Shown piece by piece: positions 8,334-17,009 of a stretch of DNA of 64,000 nucleotides. Both the position numbers and the translations under genes were made by a program. Each line of letters begins with the position of its first letter. Position 1 is the first letter of the stretch. The DNA comes from Trinickia caryophylli. GTDB taxonomy: Bacteria; Pseudomonadota; Gammaproteobacteria; Burkholderiales; Burkholderiaceae. The DNA lies in contig NZ_CP139970.1 of assembly GCF_034424545.1 (NCBI RefSeq), positions 62,001 to 126,000 of the forward strand. Reading direction: 5' to 3'. The notes below the pieces were generated by a model. The model worked only from the letters and a program-made list of their open reading frames with translations. It ran no database searches and was not told where the DNA came from.

Positions 8334-9230
8334 ATGACACCCGACCAATTGATCACGTTCGCCGCAGTCGCCGAGCACCTGAACATCAGCCGTGCGGCCG
8401 CGGCCTTGCACCTTTCGCAACCAGCCGTGTCGGGGCAACTGCGCCTGCTGGCGGAGGAGTTCGGAGAGCCGCTGTATCGGCGCGACGGACGCGGCGTGGC
8501 GCTTACGCCGAGCGGCAAGCAACTGGCCGCCTACGCGTCGCGTCTGCGGGAGACCTACCGGCAGGCACACGCCTATAGAGATGCCCTGCGCGGATTGGCA
8601 CAGGGAACGCTGCGCGTGGGCGCCAGCACCACACCCGCCAGCTATCTGCTGCCCTACCTGATCGCGGCGTTCCGTCAGCGTTATCCAGCGGTCACCGTTC
8701 GGACGGCAGGCGGCAATACGGCGGATATCGTGGCGGCCCTCGGCGAACTCGACATCGCCATCATCGAGGGGCCGCCGCCTGCCGATCTGCCTCCTGGCAC
8801 GGGCCTTCACCCGGCGCACGAGGACGAAATCGTTGCCATCGTTCCACGCGATCATCCGCTCGCAGGCAGGCCCGGCGGCGCCACGTTCGCCGAACTCGGC
8901 GCCTTTGCGTTCGTTTTGCGCGAGGACGGCTCAGGCGTGCGTCAGTTCGTCGAGCAAGCCTTCGAAGGGGCCGGGGTCGACATGGATGTCGCGCTGGTCG
9001 TGGCCGGCGTGGAAGGCGTGAAGGAAGCGGTCCGCGCGGGTATGGGCGTGGGATTCGTGTCCCGGATGGCCATGCGGCATGAGGACGGCGCATTGCAGCG
9101 CATTTCGATCGCACCGCGGCCACTGATACGCCGATTCACGGTCATGGTGCCGCACGAGGGCGCGCCGTCGCGCGCTGCGGCCTCCTTTCTGCAAATGTGC
9201 CTGAACCCGGCCGGCATGCCCCAAGGCTAG
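8334..9230 (+). CDS. yeiE: LysR-family regulator, YeiE-like
   Basis: A 298-aa regulator. Residues 1-60 hold the winged helix-turn-helix (LITFAAVAEHLNISRAAAAL). The rest is the periplasmic-binding-like effector domain, with a GTLRVGASTTPASYLLP stretch like that of the CysB/YeiE/CbbR branch. The divergent yeiH gene, the same arrangement as in E. coli, supports the YeiE assignment, where the effector relates to sulfite. A TTG at 8325 would add three residues, but the ATG at 8334 leaves the palindromic site free of coding sequence. The end of the gene is followed by a poorly structured T-rich stretch, not a clear terminator. Confidence 0.82.
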   Translation: MTPDQLITFAAVAEHLNISRAAAALHLSQPAVSGQLRLLAEEFGEPLYRRDGRGVALTPSGKQLAAYASRLRETYRQAHAYRDALRGLAQGTLRVGASTTPASYLLPYLIAAFRQRYPAVTVRTAGGNTADIVAALGELDIAIIEGPPPADLPPGTGLHPAHEDEIVAIVPRDHPLAGRPGGATFAELGAFAFVLREDGSGVRQFVEQAFEGAGVDMDVALVVAGVEGVKEAVRAGMGVGFVSRMAMRHEDGALQRISIAPRPLIRRFTVMVPHEGAPSRAAASFLQMCLNPAGMPQG

Positions 9231-9310
9231 GGGTTTCCTCTATGGCGCGGTACGCTGTTGCGGCGCCATCATGCACGCATGAGTTGCGGCTCTTTTTTTA
9301 AATAGACAAA

Positions 9311-9324
9311 TGGAACCGGTTCCA
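9311..9324. promoter_or_regulatory. PtxS-type operator in front of the kgu operon
   Basis: TGGAACCGGTTCCA is a perfect 14-bp palindrome 55 bp before kguE. The PtxS operator described in Pseudomonas is TGAAACCGGTTTCA, so this differs only by one symmetric base pair. A ptxS-like LacI gene closes the operon, so the site-regulator pairing is well supported. Confidence 0.85.
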
Positions 9325-9378
9325 TCGTTGACAATCCGGGACCCGGAGATGAAGACGGACAAAGGAGCGGGCAGGGCG

Positions 9379-10143
9379 ATGACAGAAGTCGTAATCGTTG
9401 CGAGTGCGTTTGGCGCGGAGGCGGTGAGACGCGACGGACATGAGCGGTGGCTCGACGTTGCAGCCGAGGCGGGCGCATCGGGCTTCGAGGTGCGTCGCGA
9501 GTTGTTCCGCGACGACGCACAGGCATCGCTCGCATCGCTCGCGCGGCTGGGCAGCGAGATCGGGGGGCGCGGGCTCTGGTGCGTCTACTCGACGCCGGCT
9601 GGGCTTTACGACGAAGTCGGCAACCTCGACGCCGCCGCGCTGGCCGAAGCGCAAGCTGCCGCCGATGCACTGGGGGCACGCTTTCTGAAGATGCAACTCG
9701 GTGCGTTCACGGGCAGGGCCGCGGTGCCGACTCTTACGGCCACGATCGCCGGCGCACGGGCTCGGTTGCTCGTCGAGAACGGGCAGCGCCCCGAGGACGG
9801 CACGCCGCGCCGGTTTTGCGCCTGGTTCGAGGCGCTCGCCGGCGAAGGCGCGGCACCCCTGGCCGGCATGACTTTCGACATCGGCAACTGGCATTGGACG
9901 GGCACGGCGCCGGTCGATGCCGCGCGCATGCTTGGCCGCCATGTCGAGTACATCCATTGCAAGGCGGTGCGTGGCAGCGGCACGCGCCGCTACCCGGTCG
10001 CACCGGCACCCGAGGACGGGCGCTTCGCTGAAATTTTCCGATCGTTGCCGCACGCGGTGCCGCGGGGGATCGAATTCCCCTTCGACAGCGTGGATCTTTC
10101 CGGTGACGCAAGGCGCCGTGTCGCATGGCTCGCGCACGTCTAG
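9379..10143 (+). CDS. kguE: KguE, sugar phosphate isomerase/epimerase-like protein
   Basis: A 254-aa TIM-barrel protein of the AP-endonuclease-2 / xylose-isomerase-like family. Metal-site stretches visible are RLLVENGQ, GMTFDIGNWHW, VEYIHCKAV and GIEFPFDSVD, which supply the Glu, Asp and His ligands. It is the first gene of an operon whose order (epimerase-like, sugar kinase, MFS transporter, reductase) equals the Pseudomonas 2-ketogluconate operon kguE-kguK-kguT-kguD. The precise reaction of KguE is not well established. The ATG at 9379 has AGGAG 11 bp upstream; an in-frame ATG at 9349 is less well placed. Confidence 0.85.
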   Translation: MTEVVIVASAFGAEAVRRDGHERWLDVAAEAGASGFEVRRELFRDDAQASLASLARLGSEIGGRGLWCVYSTPAGLYDEVGNLDAAALAEAQAAADALGARFLKMQLGAFTGRAAVPTLTATIAGARARLLVENGQRPEDGTPRRFCAWFEALAGEGAAPLAGMTFDIGNWHWTGTAPVDAARMLGRHVEYIHCKAVRGSGTRRYPVAPAPEDGRFAEIFRSLPHAVPRGIEFPFDSVDLSGDARRRVAWLAHV

Positions 10144-10175
10144 CCGCAACGCATAAATAACGAATGGAGCACTCA

Positions 10176-11135
10176 ATGGCTTTCTCACTCGATGTTCTTA
10201 CCTACGGCGAAGCGATGGCGCTTTTCGTCGCCGACGAGCCTGGGCCGCTCTCGCAGGTCGGTCGGTTCACGAAGCGCATTGCCGGTGCCGACCTCAACGT
10301 GGCGATCGGCCTTGCACGGCTACGCTTCAACGTGGGCTGGATGAGCCGCGTGGGCGACGACTCGTTCGGCCGCTATGTGCTCGATACCTTGGCCAAGGAG
10401 GGCATCGACGCGCAGCATGTGAATATCGACAAGCGTTATCCCACCGGTTTCCAACTGAAAGCGAAGCAGGACGATGGGCGCGACCCCGGCATCGAGTACT
10501 TTCGGAAAGGCTCGGCAGCGAGTCACCTGTCGACCGAAGACTACGCGGCGGATTACGCGCTCGCGGCCCGGCATCTGCACCTGACGGGGGTCGCACCCGC
10601 GATCTCGCTCAGTTCCCGCGAGCTGGCCTTTCACCTCGCGCGGGAAATGCGCGCGGCCGGCAAGACAATCTCCTTCGATCCGAACCTCCGCCCGACGCTT
10701 TGGCCCTCGCGCGAGGAGATGGTGACGACGCTGAACAGTCTCGCCGCGCTGGCCCATTGGGTACTGCCGGGGCTCGAAGAGGGCGCGGTGCTGACCGGTT
10801 TCGAGGCGCCCGAGGACATCGCCGCCTACTATCTCGATGCGGGCGCGCGTGGCGTCGTAGTGAAGCTCGGCGCCCGTGGCGCCTATTACCGGACAGCGCA
10901 GAGCACCGGTTACGTCGCGGCGCAGCCCGTTGCCAAGGTCGTCGATACGGTGGGCGCGGGCGACGGATTCGCCGTCGGCGTCATCAGTGCGCTGCTCGAA
11001 GGACGGGACCTTTCCGATGCTGTCGCGCGCGGCAATCGGATCGGGGCACTTGCCGTGCAGGTGATCGGCGATTCCGAAGGCTTTCCTACGCGCGACGAAC
11101 TGGACCGGATAGAGCGGGCGGCCGCGCCCGCCTGA
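10176..11135 (+). CDS. kguK: KguK, 2-ketogluconate kinase (PfkB family)
   Basis: A 319-aa PfkB-family carbohydrate kinase. The first signature is near KRIAGADLNVAIGLARL and the second is DTVGAGDGFAVGVISAL, with Asp-263 as catalytic base. It also resembles 2-keto-3-deoxygluconate kinases. The operon context (kguE, kguT, kguD, ptxS) points to phosphorylation of 2-keto-D-gluconate to 2-keto-6-phosphogluconate. The ATG at 10176 has GGAG six bases upstream and is preferred over an ATG at 10164. It lies 32 bp after kguE, so it is co-transcribed. Confidence 0.88.
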   Translation: MAFSLDVLTYGEAMALFVADEPGPLSQVGRFTKRIAGADLNVAIGLARLRFNVGWMSRVGDDSFGRYVLDTLAKEGIDAQHVNIDKRYPTGFQLKAKQDDGRDPGIEYFRKGSAASHLSTEDYAADYALAARHLHLTGVAPAISLSSRELAFHLAREMRAAGKTISFDPNLRPTLWPSREEMVTTLNSLAALAHWVLPGLEEGAVLTGFEAPEDIAAYYLDAGARGVVVKLGARGAYYRTAQSTGYVAAQPVAKVVDTVGAGDGFAVGVISALLEGRDLSDAVARGNRIGALAVQVIGDSEGFPTRDELDRIERAAAPA

Positions 11136-11162
11136 TTTCCCTTGAACGACGGAGGAGACACT

Positions 11163-12440
11163 ATGCAGCCAACCCTTGCCCCGCGCCGCTGGTGGGCGAT
11201 CATGCCGGTCGTGTTCATTACCTACAGCCTCGCCTATCTGGACCGGGCCAACTATGGCTTCGCATCGGCGGCGGGCATCAACAAGGATCTCGGCGTGAGC
11301 GCGGGGCTTTCCTCGTTGATCGGCGCGCTCTTCTTCCTTGGTTATTTCTTTTTCCAGATTCCCGGAGCGATCTATGCGGAGCGCCGCAGCGTACGCAAGC
11401 TCGTCTTCGTGAGCCTGATTCTATGGGGCGGCTGCGCGGCGCTGACGGGCGTCGTCTCGAGCGTGCCCGCGCTCGTCGCGATCCGCTTCGCGCTCGGTGT
11501 AGTCGAGGCCGCTGTCATGCCGGCCATGCTGATTTTCATCAGCAACTGGTTCACGAAAGCGGAACGCTCGCGCGCCAACACGTTTCTGATCCTCGGCAAC
11601 CCGGTGACGGTGCTCTGGATGTCGGTCGTTTCGGGCTATCTGGTTCACTCGTTCGGCTGGCGCGAGATGTTCGTTGCCGAAGGTTTGCCCGCGGTTGTCT
11701 GGGCGGGCGCGTGGTGGATGCTCGCGCGCGACAGGCCGCGCGAGGTGAACTGGCTCTCCGACGCGCAAAAGCGCGACATCGAAGGTGCGCTCGCGGCCGA
11801 GCAGGCCGCCCTCAAGCCTGTGCGCAATTATGGCGAGGCGTTTCGCTCGCCTGCCGTCATCAAGCTCTGTGCGCAGTACTTTTGCTGGAGCATCGGCGTG
11901 TATGGCTTCGTACTCTGGCTGCCGTCCATCTTGAAAAACGGCTCGGCCCTCGGCATGGTGGCGACCGGCTGGCTTTCCGCTTTGCCGTACCTGATGGCGA
12001 CGATCGCGATGCTGGCGGTTTCGTGGGCGTCGGACAAGCTGCGCGTGCGCAAGGCGTTCGTCTGGCCCTGCCTGCTCGTCGGCGCCGCGGCGTTCGCCGC
12101 GTCGTACGGGCTCGCCGGCACGCATTTTTGGCTCTCATATGGTCTGCTCGTGATCGCCGGCGCGGCGATGTACGCGCCGTACGGGCCGTTTTTCGCCATC
12201 GTGCCCGAGCTGTTGCCAAAGAACGTGGCTGGCGGCGCGATGGCGCTCATCAACAGCATGGGCGCACTCGGTTCGTTCGTCGGCTCGTATTTCGTCGGCT
12301 ATCTGAATGGCGCGACGGGATCCCCAGCCGCGTCGTACGCCTTCATGAGCGCCGCGCTCGTCGCCGCAGTCGTGCTCACGCTATCCGTCAAGGCGCAGCC
12401 GGCCGGCGCCGCCACCTTCGCTCATTCGCCTGGAAAATGA
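11163..12440 (+). CDS. kguT: KguT, MFS 2-ketogluconate transporter
   Basis: A 425-aa major-facilitator protein of the anion:cation symporter (hexuronate/tartrate/2-ketogluconate) group. N-terminal hallmarks are FITYSLAYLDRANYGFASA and, after the second helix, QIPGAIYAERRSVRK. Twelve hydrophobic segments are present, with a central hydrophilic loop at about 190-225. A GGAGGAG ribosome site precedes the ATG at 11163. Its place between the kinase and the reductase identifies the cargo as 2-ketogluconate by analogy with Pseudomonas. Confidence 0.87.
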   Translation: MQPTLAPRRWWAIMPVVFITYSLAYLDRANYGFASAAGINKDLGVSAGLSSLIGALFFLGYFFFQIPGAIYAERRSVRKLVFVSLILWGGCAALTGVVSSVPALVAIRFALGVVEAAVMPAMLIFISNWFTKAERSRANTFLILGNPVTVLWMSVVSGYLVHSFGWREMFVAEGLPAVVWAGAWWMLARDRPREVNWLSDAQKRDIEGALAAEQAALKPVRNYGEAFRSPAVIKLCAQYFCWSIGVYGFVLWLPSILKNGSALGMVATGWLSALPYLMATIAMLAVSWASDKLRVRKAFVWPCLLVGAAAFAASYGLAGTHFWLSYGLLVIAGAAMYAPYGPFFAIVPELLPKNVAGGAMALINSMGALGSFVGSYFVGYLNGATGSPAASYAFMSAALVAAVVLTLSVKAQPAGAATFAHSPGK

Positions 12441-12444
12441 ATCG

Positions 12445-13443
12445 ATGAAGCACCGAATCGTCGTCTACAAGACCTTGCCTTCCGACGTGCTTGCGGGACT
12501 TGCCGAGCATGCCGAACTGGACGTGCTGGAGCCCGCCGCGTTCGATTCGCGCGATGCGTTTTGTGCCGCGCTCGGTCGTGCGCTCGCGCACGCGGACGGT
12601 GCGATCGGCGCGAGCGTGACGATTACGCCGGCGATGCTCGACGGCGCGCCGAGGCTGAAGGTGCTGTCGACGATTTCAGTCGGCATCGACCACTTCGACG
12701 TGCGAGACCTGACATGGCGCGGCGTCGTGCTTGCGCATACGCCGGACGTGCTGACCGAATCGACGGCCGATACCGTTTTCGCCCTCGTGCTCGCAACGGC
12801 AAGACGTATTGTCGAGCTTGCCGAGTGGGTGAGGGCGGGGCAATGGCGCGGCAGCGTCGGCGCGCCGCAGTACGGCGTCGAAGTGCAGGGCAAGACGATC
12901 GGCATCGTGGGACTCGGGCGCATCGGCGCGGCCGTGGCGCGCCGGGCCGCGCTCGGTTTCAACATGCGCGTGCTCTATGCGAACCGGCGGCCCAACGAGG
13001 CGGCCGAGCAGGCCTATGGCGCCCGCCGGGTCGAACTCGACGATCTGCTCGCGAAGGCCGATTTCGTCTGCCTGCAAACGCCGCTGACGCCCGAGACGCG
13101 GCATTTGATCGGCTGCGACCAACTGCGCAAGATGAAGCGTGGCGCGATCCTCATCAATGCGTCGCGTGGCGCCGTCGTGGATGAAGCGGCGCTCGTCGCG
13201 GCGCTCGAGGAGGGCACGATAGCGGGCGCCGGTCTCGACGTTTTCGAGCACGAGCCGGTGAGCCCAGACTCGCCCCTGCTTCGTATGCGAAACGTCGTCG
13301 CGTTGCCGCACATCGGCTCCGCGACGCACGAGACGCGCCATGCGATGGCGCGATGCGCGGCCGACAACCTGCTCGATGCGCTGGCGGGGCGCCTCGTGCG
13401 CAATGTCGCCAACCCCGAAGTGCTTGCGCGGCAAGGCGCGTGA
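12445..13443 (+). CDS. kguD: KguD, 2-ketogluconate(-6-phosphate) reductase
   Basis: A 332-aa D-isomer-specific 2-hydroxyacid dehydrogenase. The Rossmann motif GIVGLGRIGAAVARRA lies around residues 152-167. The catalytic set is visible as the Arg of NASRGAVVDE, the Glu of FEHEPVSPDSPLL and the His of LPHIGSATHET. It resembles GhrB/TkrA. In this operon the expected reaction is NADPH-dependent reduction of 2-keto-6-phosphogluconate to 6-phosphogluconate, feeding the Entner-Doudoroff route. It starts five bases after the kguT stop, so translation is probably coupled. A strong terminator-like hairpin follows at 13543-13565. Confidence 0.88.
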   Translation: MKHRIVVYKTLPSDVLAGLAEHAELDVLEPAAFDSRDAFCAALGRALAHADGAIGASVTITPAMLDGAPRLKVLSTISVGIDHFDVRDLTWRGVVLAHTPDVLTESTADTVFALVLATARRIVELAEWVRAGQWRGSVGAPQYGVEVQGKTIGIVGLGRIGAAVARRAALGFNMRVLYANRRPNEAAEQAYGARRVELDDLLAKADFVCLQTPLTPETRHLIGCDQLRKMKRGAILINASRGAVVDEAALVAALEEGTIAGAGLDVFEHEPVSPDSPLLRMRNVVALPHIGSATHETRHAMARCAADNLLDALAGRLVRNVANPEVLARQGA

Positions 13444-13542
13444 GCTGCCGCACCTGCCAGATCGAGTAGGCCGCAAAAGTGGGCAGGCGGGTGGTGTCGC
13501 TCGCCCGGCTGCGCTATGATGCCGCCACCGTATGAGTCGGGA

Positions 13543-13565
13543 AGCGCGCCAAGGCGCGCTTTTTT
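13543..13565 (+). terminator. Rho-independent terminator after kguD
   Basis: Arms AGCGCGC and GCGCGCT with a CAAG loop are followed by a run of T. The outer A-T pairs lengthen the stem. It separates the kgu operon from ptxS, giving the repressor its own transcript unless read-through occurs. Confidence 0.8.
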
Positions 13566-13583
13566 CTATGCTTCGGCTGATTG

Positions 13584-13597
13584 CGGCACCGTTTCCC
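13584..13597. promoter_or_regulatory. Weak second PtxS-like site before ptxS
   Basis: CGGCACCGTTTCCC matches 10 of 14 positions of the operator at 9311-9324 and keeps the central ACCG and TTCC cores on its two sides. It lies 63 bp before the ptxS start, where an autoregulatory site would be expected. The match is partial. Confidence 0.35.
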
Positions 13598-13659
13598 ACG
13601 AGGAGATATCCGTTGAATCAAACAATATCGATGAAGCGCGGGCGCACCGAGGGGGCGCC

Positions 13660-14727
13660 ATGAGCGTCAATCCGGCGAGACTCCCTCGCCGCGCGACCAT
13701 CAGTGATGTGGCGCGCGAAGCAGGAACGGGGAAGACGAGCGTGTCGCGCTATCTGAACGGTGAGACCAATGTGCTCTCCGCCGAGTTGCGGGCGCGCATC
13801 GAGGCCGCCATTGCACGCCTGGACTATCGACCGAATCAGATGGCGCGCGGGTTGAAGCGCGGGCGCAATCGCCTCATCGGCATGCTCGTTGCCGATCTCA
13901 CGAATCCTTATACCGTCGAGGTGCTGCGTGGCGTGGAGGCGGCCTGTCACGCGCTCGGTCTGATGCCTCTCGTGTGCAACGCCGCCAACGAGCTCGAGAT
14001 GGAGCGTCGCTACGTGCAGTTGATGACGACGTACCGTGTCGAGGGGGTAATCGTCAACGCCATGGGCGTCAACGAGGAAACGCTGCGCCCGCTCGGCGCC
14101 AGCGGCACGCCCGCGGTGCTCGTCGACCGCACGGTGGCCGGGCTCGAGGCCGACATGGTGGGGCTCGACAATGTAGCGGCTGTCGAGCTCGGGATGCACC
14201 ACTTGATCGAGCAGGGTTTCGAGCGCATTCGTTTCGTCGTGCAGCCGTTCGAAAATGTCAGCTCGCGCCGGTTGCGGGTGCTTGCGTTCGGCAATGCGCT
14301 CGATGCGGCAAGGCAGGCGGCGGCCATGCCGGCATGGCTCGACGGCAAAACCTTTGTTCTCGATCTGACCGACGCCGAGGCTGTCGCACGCACGTACGCC
14401 GAAATCGATGCCGACCTCGACGCGGCCCGCAATGGGGAACGCATCGCTTATTTTGCGGCGAATGGACTCGCGGGCCTATCGCTCGCGCTTCACTTCCATA
14501 CGCGCTACGGCGACGACTGGCAGCGTCGGGTCGCCCTCATGGCGATCGACGATCCTGAATGGGCCGAGCTCGTCGGCGTGACGACGATCCGGCAGCCTAC
14601 CTATGCAATCGGCTACCGCGCCGTGGAGTTCCTGCACGAGCGTATCGAAGGCGCGACCGCGCCGGCGCGCGCAGCGATCCTGCCGGGCGAACTCGTTGTG
14701 CGAAACTCTACGCGGCGTGCACAATAG
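13660..14727 (+). CDS. ptxS: PtxS, LacI-family repressor of 2-ketogluconate use
   Basis: A 355-aa LacI-family regulator. The helix-turn-helix is ATISDVAREAGTGKTSVSRYLNG (about residues 12-34), followed by the hinge helix in PNQMARGLKRGRN and a periplasmic-binding-like sensor domain. Among LacI proteins, the GTGKTSVSRYLNGE form is typical of PtxS. It follows kguEKTD, as in Pseudomonas, where 2-ketogluconate releases it from DNA. The ATG at 13660 gives the standard N-terminus; the open frame extends to 13516 across the terminator hairpin and is not credible there. Confidence 0.87.
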   Translation: MSVNPARLPRRATISDVAREAGTGKTSVSRYLNGETNVLSAELRARIEAAIARLDYRPNQMARGLKRGRNRLIGMLVADLTNPYTVEVLRGVEAACHALGLMPLVCNAANELEMERRYVQLMTTYRVEGVIVNAMGVNEETLRPLGASGTPAVLVDRTVAGLEADMVGLDNVAAVELGMHHLIEQGFERIRFVVQPFENVSSRRLRVLAFGNALDAARQAAAMPAWLDGKTFVLDLTDAEAVARTYAEIDADLDAARNGERIAYFAANGLAGLSLALHFHTRYGDDWQRRVALMAIDDPEWAELVGVTTIRQPTYAIGYRAVEFLHERIEGATAPARAAILPGELVVRNSTRRAQ

Positions 14728-14823
14728 CGGCGAGCGCGCGCGAGCCCGAACGTTCGATGCCGCGCGCAAGCCGTTTCAACAGGATCGAACGCACCGATTG
14801 CCGCACGCAGGATCATCCCCCAC

Positions 14824-15189
14824 ATGGAAGCGTATCGATACGAGTTCGCGGACGCCGAGCTGGAGACGCTGGCACGCGTCATCAGCGACCTTTTTCCCGA
14901 GCAGACGTCGTTCGCCGGACGGACACAGGACGACAGTGCGACCGAACTCGTCGTGCAATGGATTGCCATGCGTTTTGGGTCGACGGCCCGCCGCATGGTA
15001 CTGACGGTGCGCTTCACGCCCGCCGCCTATGCGCGCTATCGGGCGATGCCGCCGCGTGGCCGGGCGCGCAGCTTCGCGGTGCTGCGTGCGTTCGTCGAAG
15101 CCGAACTCGGCTCGCTCGAGGAGCGGTACGCCAATGGCGAAACCGTCCCGCGCGAGGCGACGATCGAGCTTGGCGACGAATTCGCCTGA
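14824..15189 (+). CDS. Hypothetical protein, possibly DUF3022
   Basis: A 121-aa soluble protein with no signal peptide. It reads as alternating helices and strands (SDLFPEQTSFAGRTQDD, AMRFGSTARRMVLTVRF) and has an acidic C-terminus. From memory it resembles a small Burkholderia-restricted family annotated as DUF3022, but I am not certain of the number. It lies about 100 bp after ptxS, in the same direction, without a metabolic link I can name. Confidence 0.6.
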   Translation: MEAYRYEFADAELETLARVISDLFPEQTSFAGRTQDDSATELVVQWIAMRFGSTARRMVLTVRFTPAAYARYRAMPPRGRARSFAVLRAFVEAELGSLEERYANGETVPREATIELGDEFA

Positions 15190-15243
15190 GCCGCGGAGCC
15201 GGGCAGCAGCGCGGGGCCGCAGGCAACGCGGGGGCGCGCGGAA

Positions 15244-15678
15244 TCAATCCGCTTGTTTGTAGACGGCTGCGAAGCGCTGTGCCTGCACGACACCGTGGTC
15301 GCCAGGGGCATATTGCATGACCCAGTCGCCGGCGTCGCCGCGCAGGACGTCGCCGCCGGTTGCGCGGGCGATCGAGAACGCCGCGTCCATTCGCTTGGCC
15401 AGGACGACGACGGGCCGGTTCCGGTAGCGCCCCGCCTTGCCGTGAGCAAGCCCGGGCGAGGCAGGCAGATACTTCGCGTCGAAGCGATCGCGATGGACGA
15501 CCCAGCGCGCGCCGGCCGTGCCAGTGACGAGGGCGTCGCCCGGGCCGTATCGATTCGGCCCTTCGAGACTCATCAATTCGCCGGCTCGCGCCGCGAATTC
15601 GACCTCGACGGTTTCGTCTTTTACATAGCGGCCGGCAGCAGGGTCCTGGCGCAGGTCGACGTCTTTCAATTCAATCAT
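15244..15678 (-). CDS. PGDYG-motif protein
   Basis: A 144-aa protein with two copies of a short motif: GPGDALVTGTAGARWVVHRDRF near the middle and PGDHGVVQAQRFAAVY at the C-terminus. This fits the PGDYG domain (named for Pro-Gly-Asp-Tyr-Gly), whose role is unknown. The ATG at 15678 begins MIELKDVDLRQDP. An ATG 11 codons earlier is possible, but its added residues look non-coding. It lies convergent to the preceding gene and 100 bp from a Spy/CpxP-like gene. Confidence 0.65.
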   Translation of the reverse strand: MIELKDVDLRQDPAAGRYVKDETVEVEFAARAGELMSLEGPNRYGPGDALVTGTAGARWVVHRDRFDAKYLPASPGLAHGKAGRYRNRPVVVLAKRMDAAFSIARATGGDVLRGDAGDWVMQYAPGDHGVVQAQRFAAVYKQAD

Positions 15679-15777
15679 GGCTGAGGCTGGGCTCGTGCGC
15701 GGAAAACGCATGAGCTTAGCCTGAAATGGCCCGGCACGCAGGACCCGCGCTGCCGGGCGCTGCGGCGGCTCGGTTCG

Positions 15778-16257
15778 TTACGGCTGCTGGGCCGGCTTCG
15801 GCATTTTCGAATGCGGGATGCGATGCCGCGGGCCGCCCATGCGCTCGCGAAACGTCGTGTCGGCCAGTTGCTTTTGCTGCGCGGAGAAGCTCCCGTAAAG
15901 CGGCTCGAATGCTGCGACGAGCTTTTTCGCGCCGTCCGCATGGGCTTGCGTCAGCTCGGCATAGCTGCGCATGTTGTCGAGCGCCGATTCGCTTTCGACG
16001 CCTTTGACGCGCTGCGCGTAGAGTTTGCCCATCGTGTCGCCGTCTTCGCGCATTGCGTCGGCAAACGCCTTCCATTGCGTTTCTTGTTCGGGCGTGATCT
16101 TGAGTTGCTTGTGCAGATAGGCGATCCGCTCCTCCACGCGCGCCTCGTGCCGCGCCGCCGGCGAGACGGCGGCTGCCGACGAGGCAGGGGCTGAAGCCTG
16201 AGCGAACACGCCGTTGGCCGCGAGTGCGCAGGCAAGGACGACGAGTGTCTTTTTCAT
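15778..16257 (-). CDS. Spy/CpxP-family periplasmic protein (LTXXQ)
   Basis: A 159-aa protein with a clear signal peptide (MKKTLVVLACALAANGVFAQA). Two LTxxQ-like elements follow: LKITPEQETQWKAF near residue 50 and SAQQKQLADTTF near residue 128. Spy and CpxP are cradle-shaped periplasmic chaperones or stress sensors, and the length fits. AAGGAG precedes the ATG. It is divergent from an Lrp-type regulator across a 220-bp spacer holding an eight-pair hairpin (16289-16311), but no functional link is evident. Confidence 0.8.
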   Translation of the reverse strand: MKKTLVVLACALAANGVFAQASAPASSAAAVSPAARHEARVEERIAYLHKQLKITPEQETQWKAFADAMREDGDTMGKLYAQRVKGVESESALDNMRSYAELTQAHADGAKKLVAAFEPLYGSFSAQQKQLADTTFRERMGGPRHRIPHSKMPKPAQQP

Positions 16258-16288
16258 TGAAGCTCCTTATGACGTGACGTGTGGGAAA

Positions 16289-16311
16289 CGCCCGACACGG
16301 CCGGTCGGGCG
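16289..16311. repeat. Inverted repeat in a divergent intergenic region
   Basis: CGCCCGAC and GTCGGGCG form an exact eight-pair stem with a seven-base loop. No T tract follows on either strand, and it lies between two divergent gene starts, so it is more likely a leader structure or binding site than a terminator. Confidence 0.5.
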
Positions 16312-16480
16312 CGCGTCTTCACGCGGCAGTATTTTTACCACCGCTGTGTTGCACCAGCGCGCGCGGAGATATGTGCTTACAAATGAAACGTGCTGGTAAG
16401 GCGGCCTGTCGCGGATCGCATGAGCGATAATGCAGCGCTTCTCCAACATGCGGGAGCGCGAGTCATTCGCGCGATCATCG

Positions 16481-16942
16481 ATGAGACCTCCGCGCCTCGA
16501 CCAGCTGGACGACCTCGACCGTCAACTCATTGCGTTGCTGCAGGCCAACGCGCGCGACAGTGTTGCCAACCTCGCGCGCCGCCTTGGGGTCGCGCGAACG
16601 ACCATCGTCGCCCGCATCGAGCGGCTCGAGCGTACGCAGGTGATCTCAGGCTACGGGGTGCGTCTCGGCCAGGACGTGCTCGATGCGAGCCTGCAGGCCT
16701 ACGTGGGCATCATTCTCGCGCCGAAGTACGGCCCGGACGTTCAGAAACGGCTTGCCCGCATGCCCGAGATCCAGCTGCTTTGCGCGGTAAGCGGCGAATA
16801 CGACTACGTTGCCTGGTTGCGGGCCGATTCGCCCGAACGGCTCAACGAACTGCTCGATCAGATCGGCTCGCTTCAGGGCGTCGAGCGCACCACGACTTCC
16901 ATCATCCTCGCGCGCAAGATCGATCGCGGTACCCTGGGCTGA
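16481..16942 (+). CDS. Lrp/AsnC-family transcriptional regulator
   Basis: A 153-aa regulator. The helix-turn-helix is LDDLDRQLIALLQANARDSV to ARTTIVARIERLE (about residues 9-50), and the C-terminal RAM ligand-binding domain includes the VSGEYDYVAWLRAD stretch. The start at 16481 gives the usual Lrp length; the frame opens at 16430 with less typical residues. It precedes, in the same direction, a saccharopine-dehydrogenase-like gene, and a 40-bp inverted repeat lies between them. Control of that gene by this regulator is likely; the effector is probably an amino acid. Confidence 0.85.
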   Translation: MRPPRLDQLDDLDRQLIALLQANARDSVANLARRLGVARTTIVARIERLERTQVISGYGVRLGQDVLDASLQAYVGIILAPKYGPDVQKRLARMPEIQLLCAVSGEYDYVAWLRADSPERLNELLDQIGSLQGVERTTTSIILARKIDRGTLG

Positions 16943-17009
16943 GCACGTTTCGCCGGCCGCGCGTCGTTGGCGCCGCTTCGGAGCGCGCCACATCGTCGCA
17001 CGATGTCCT

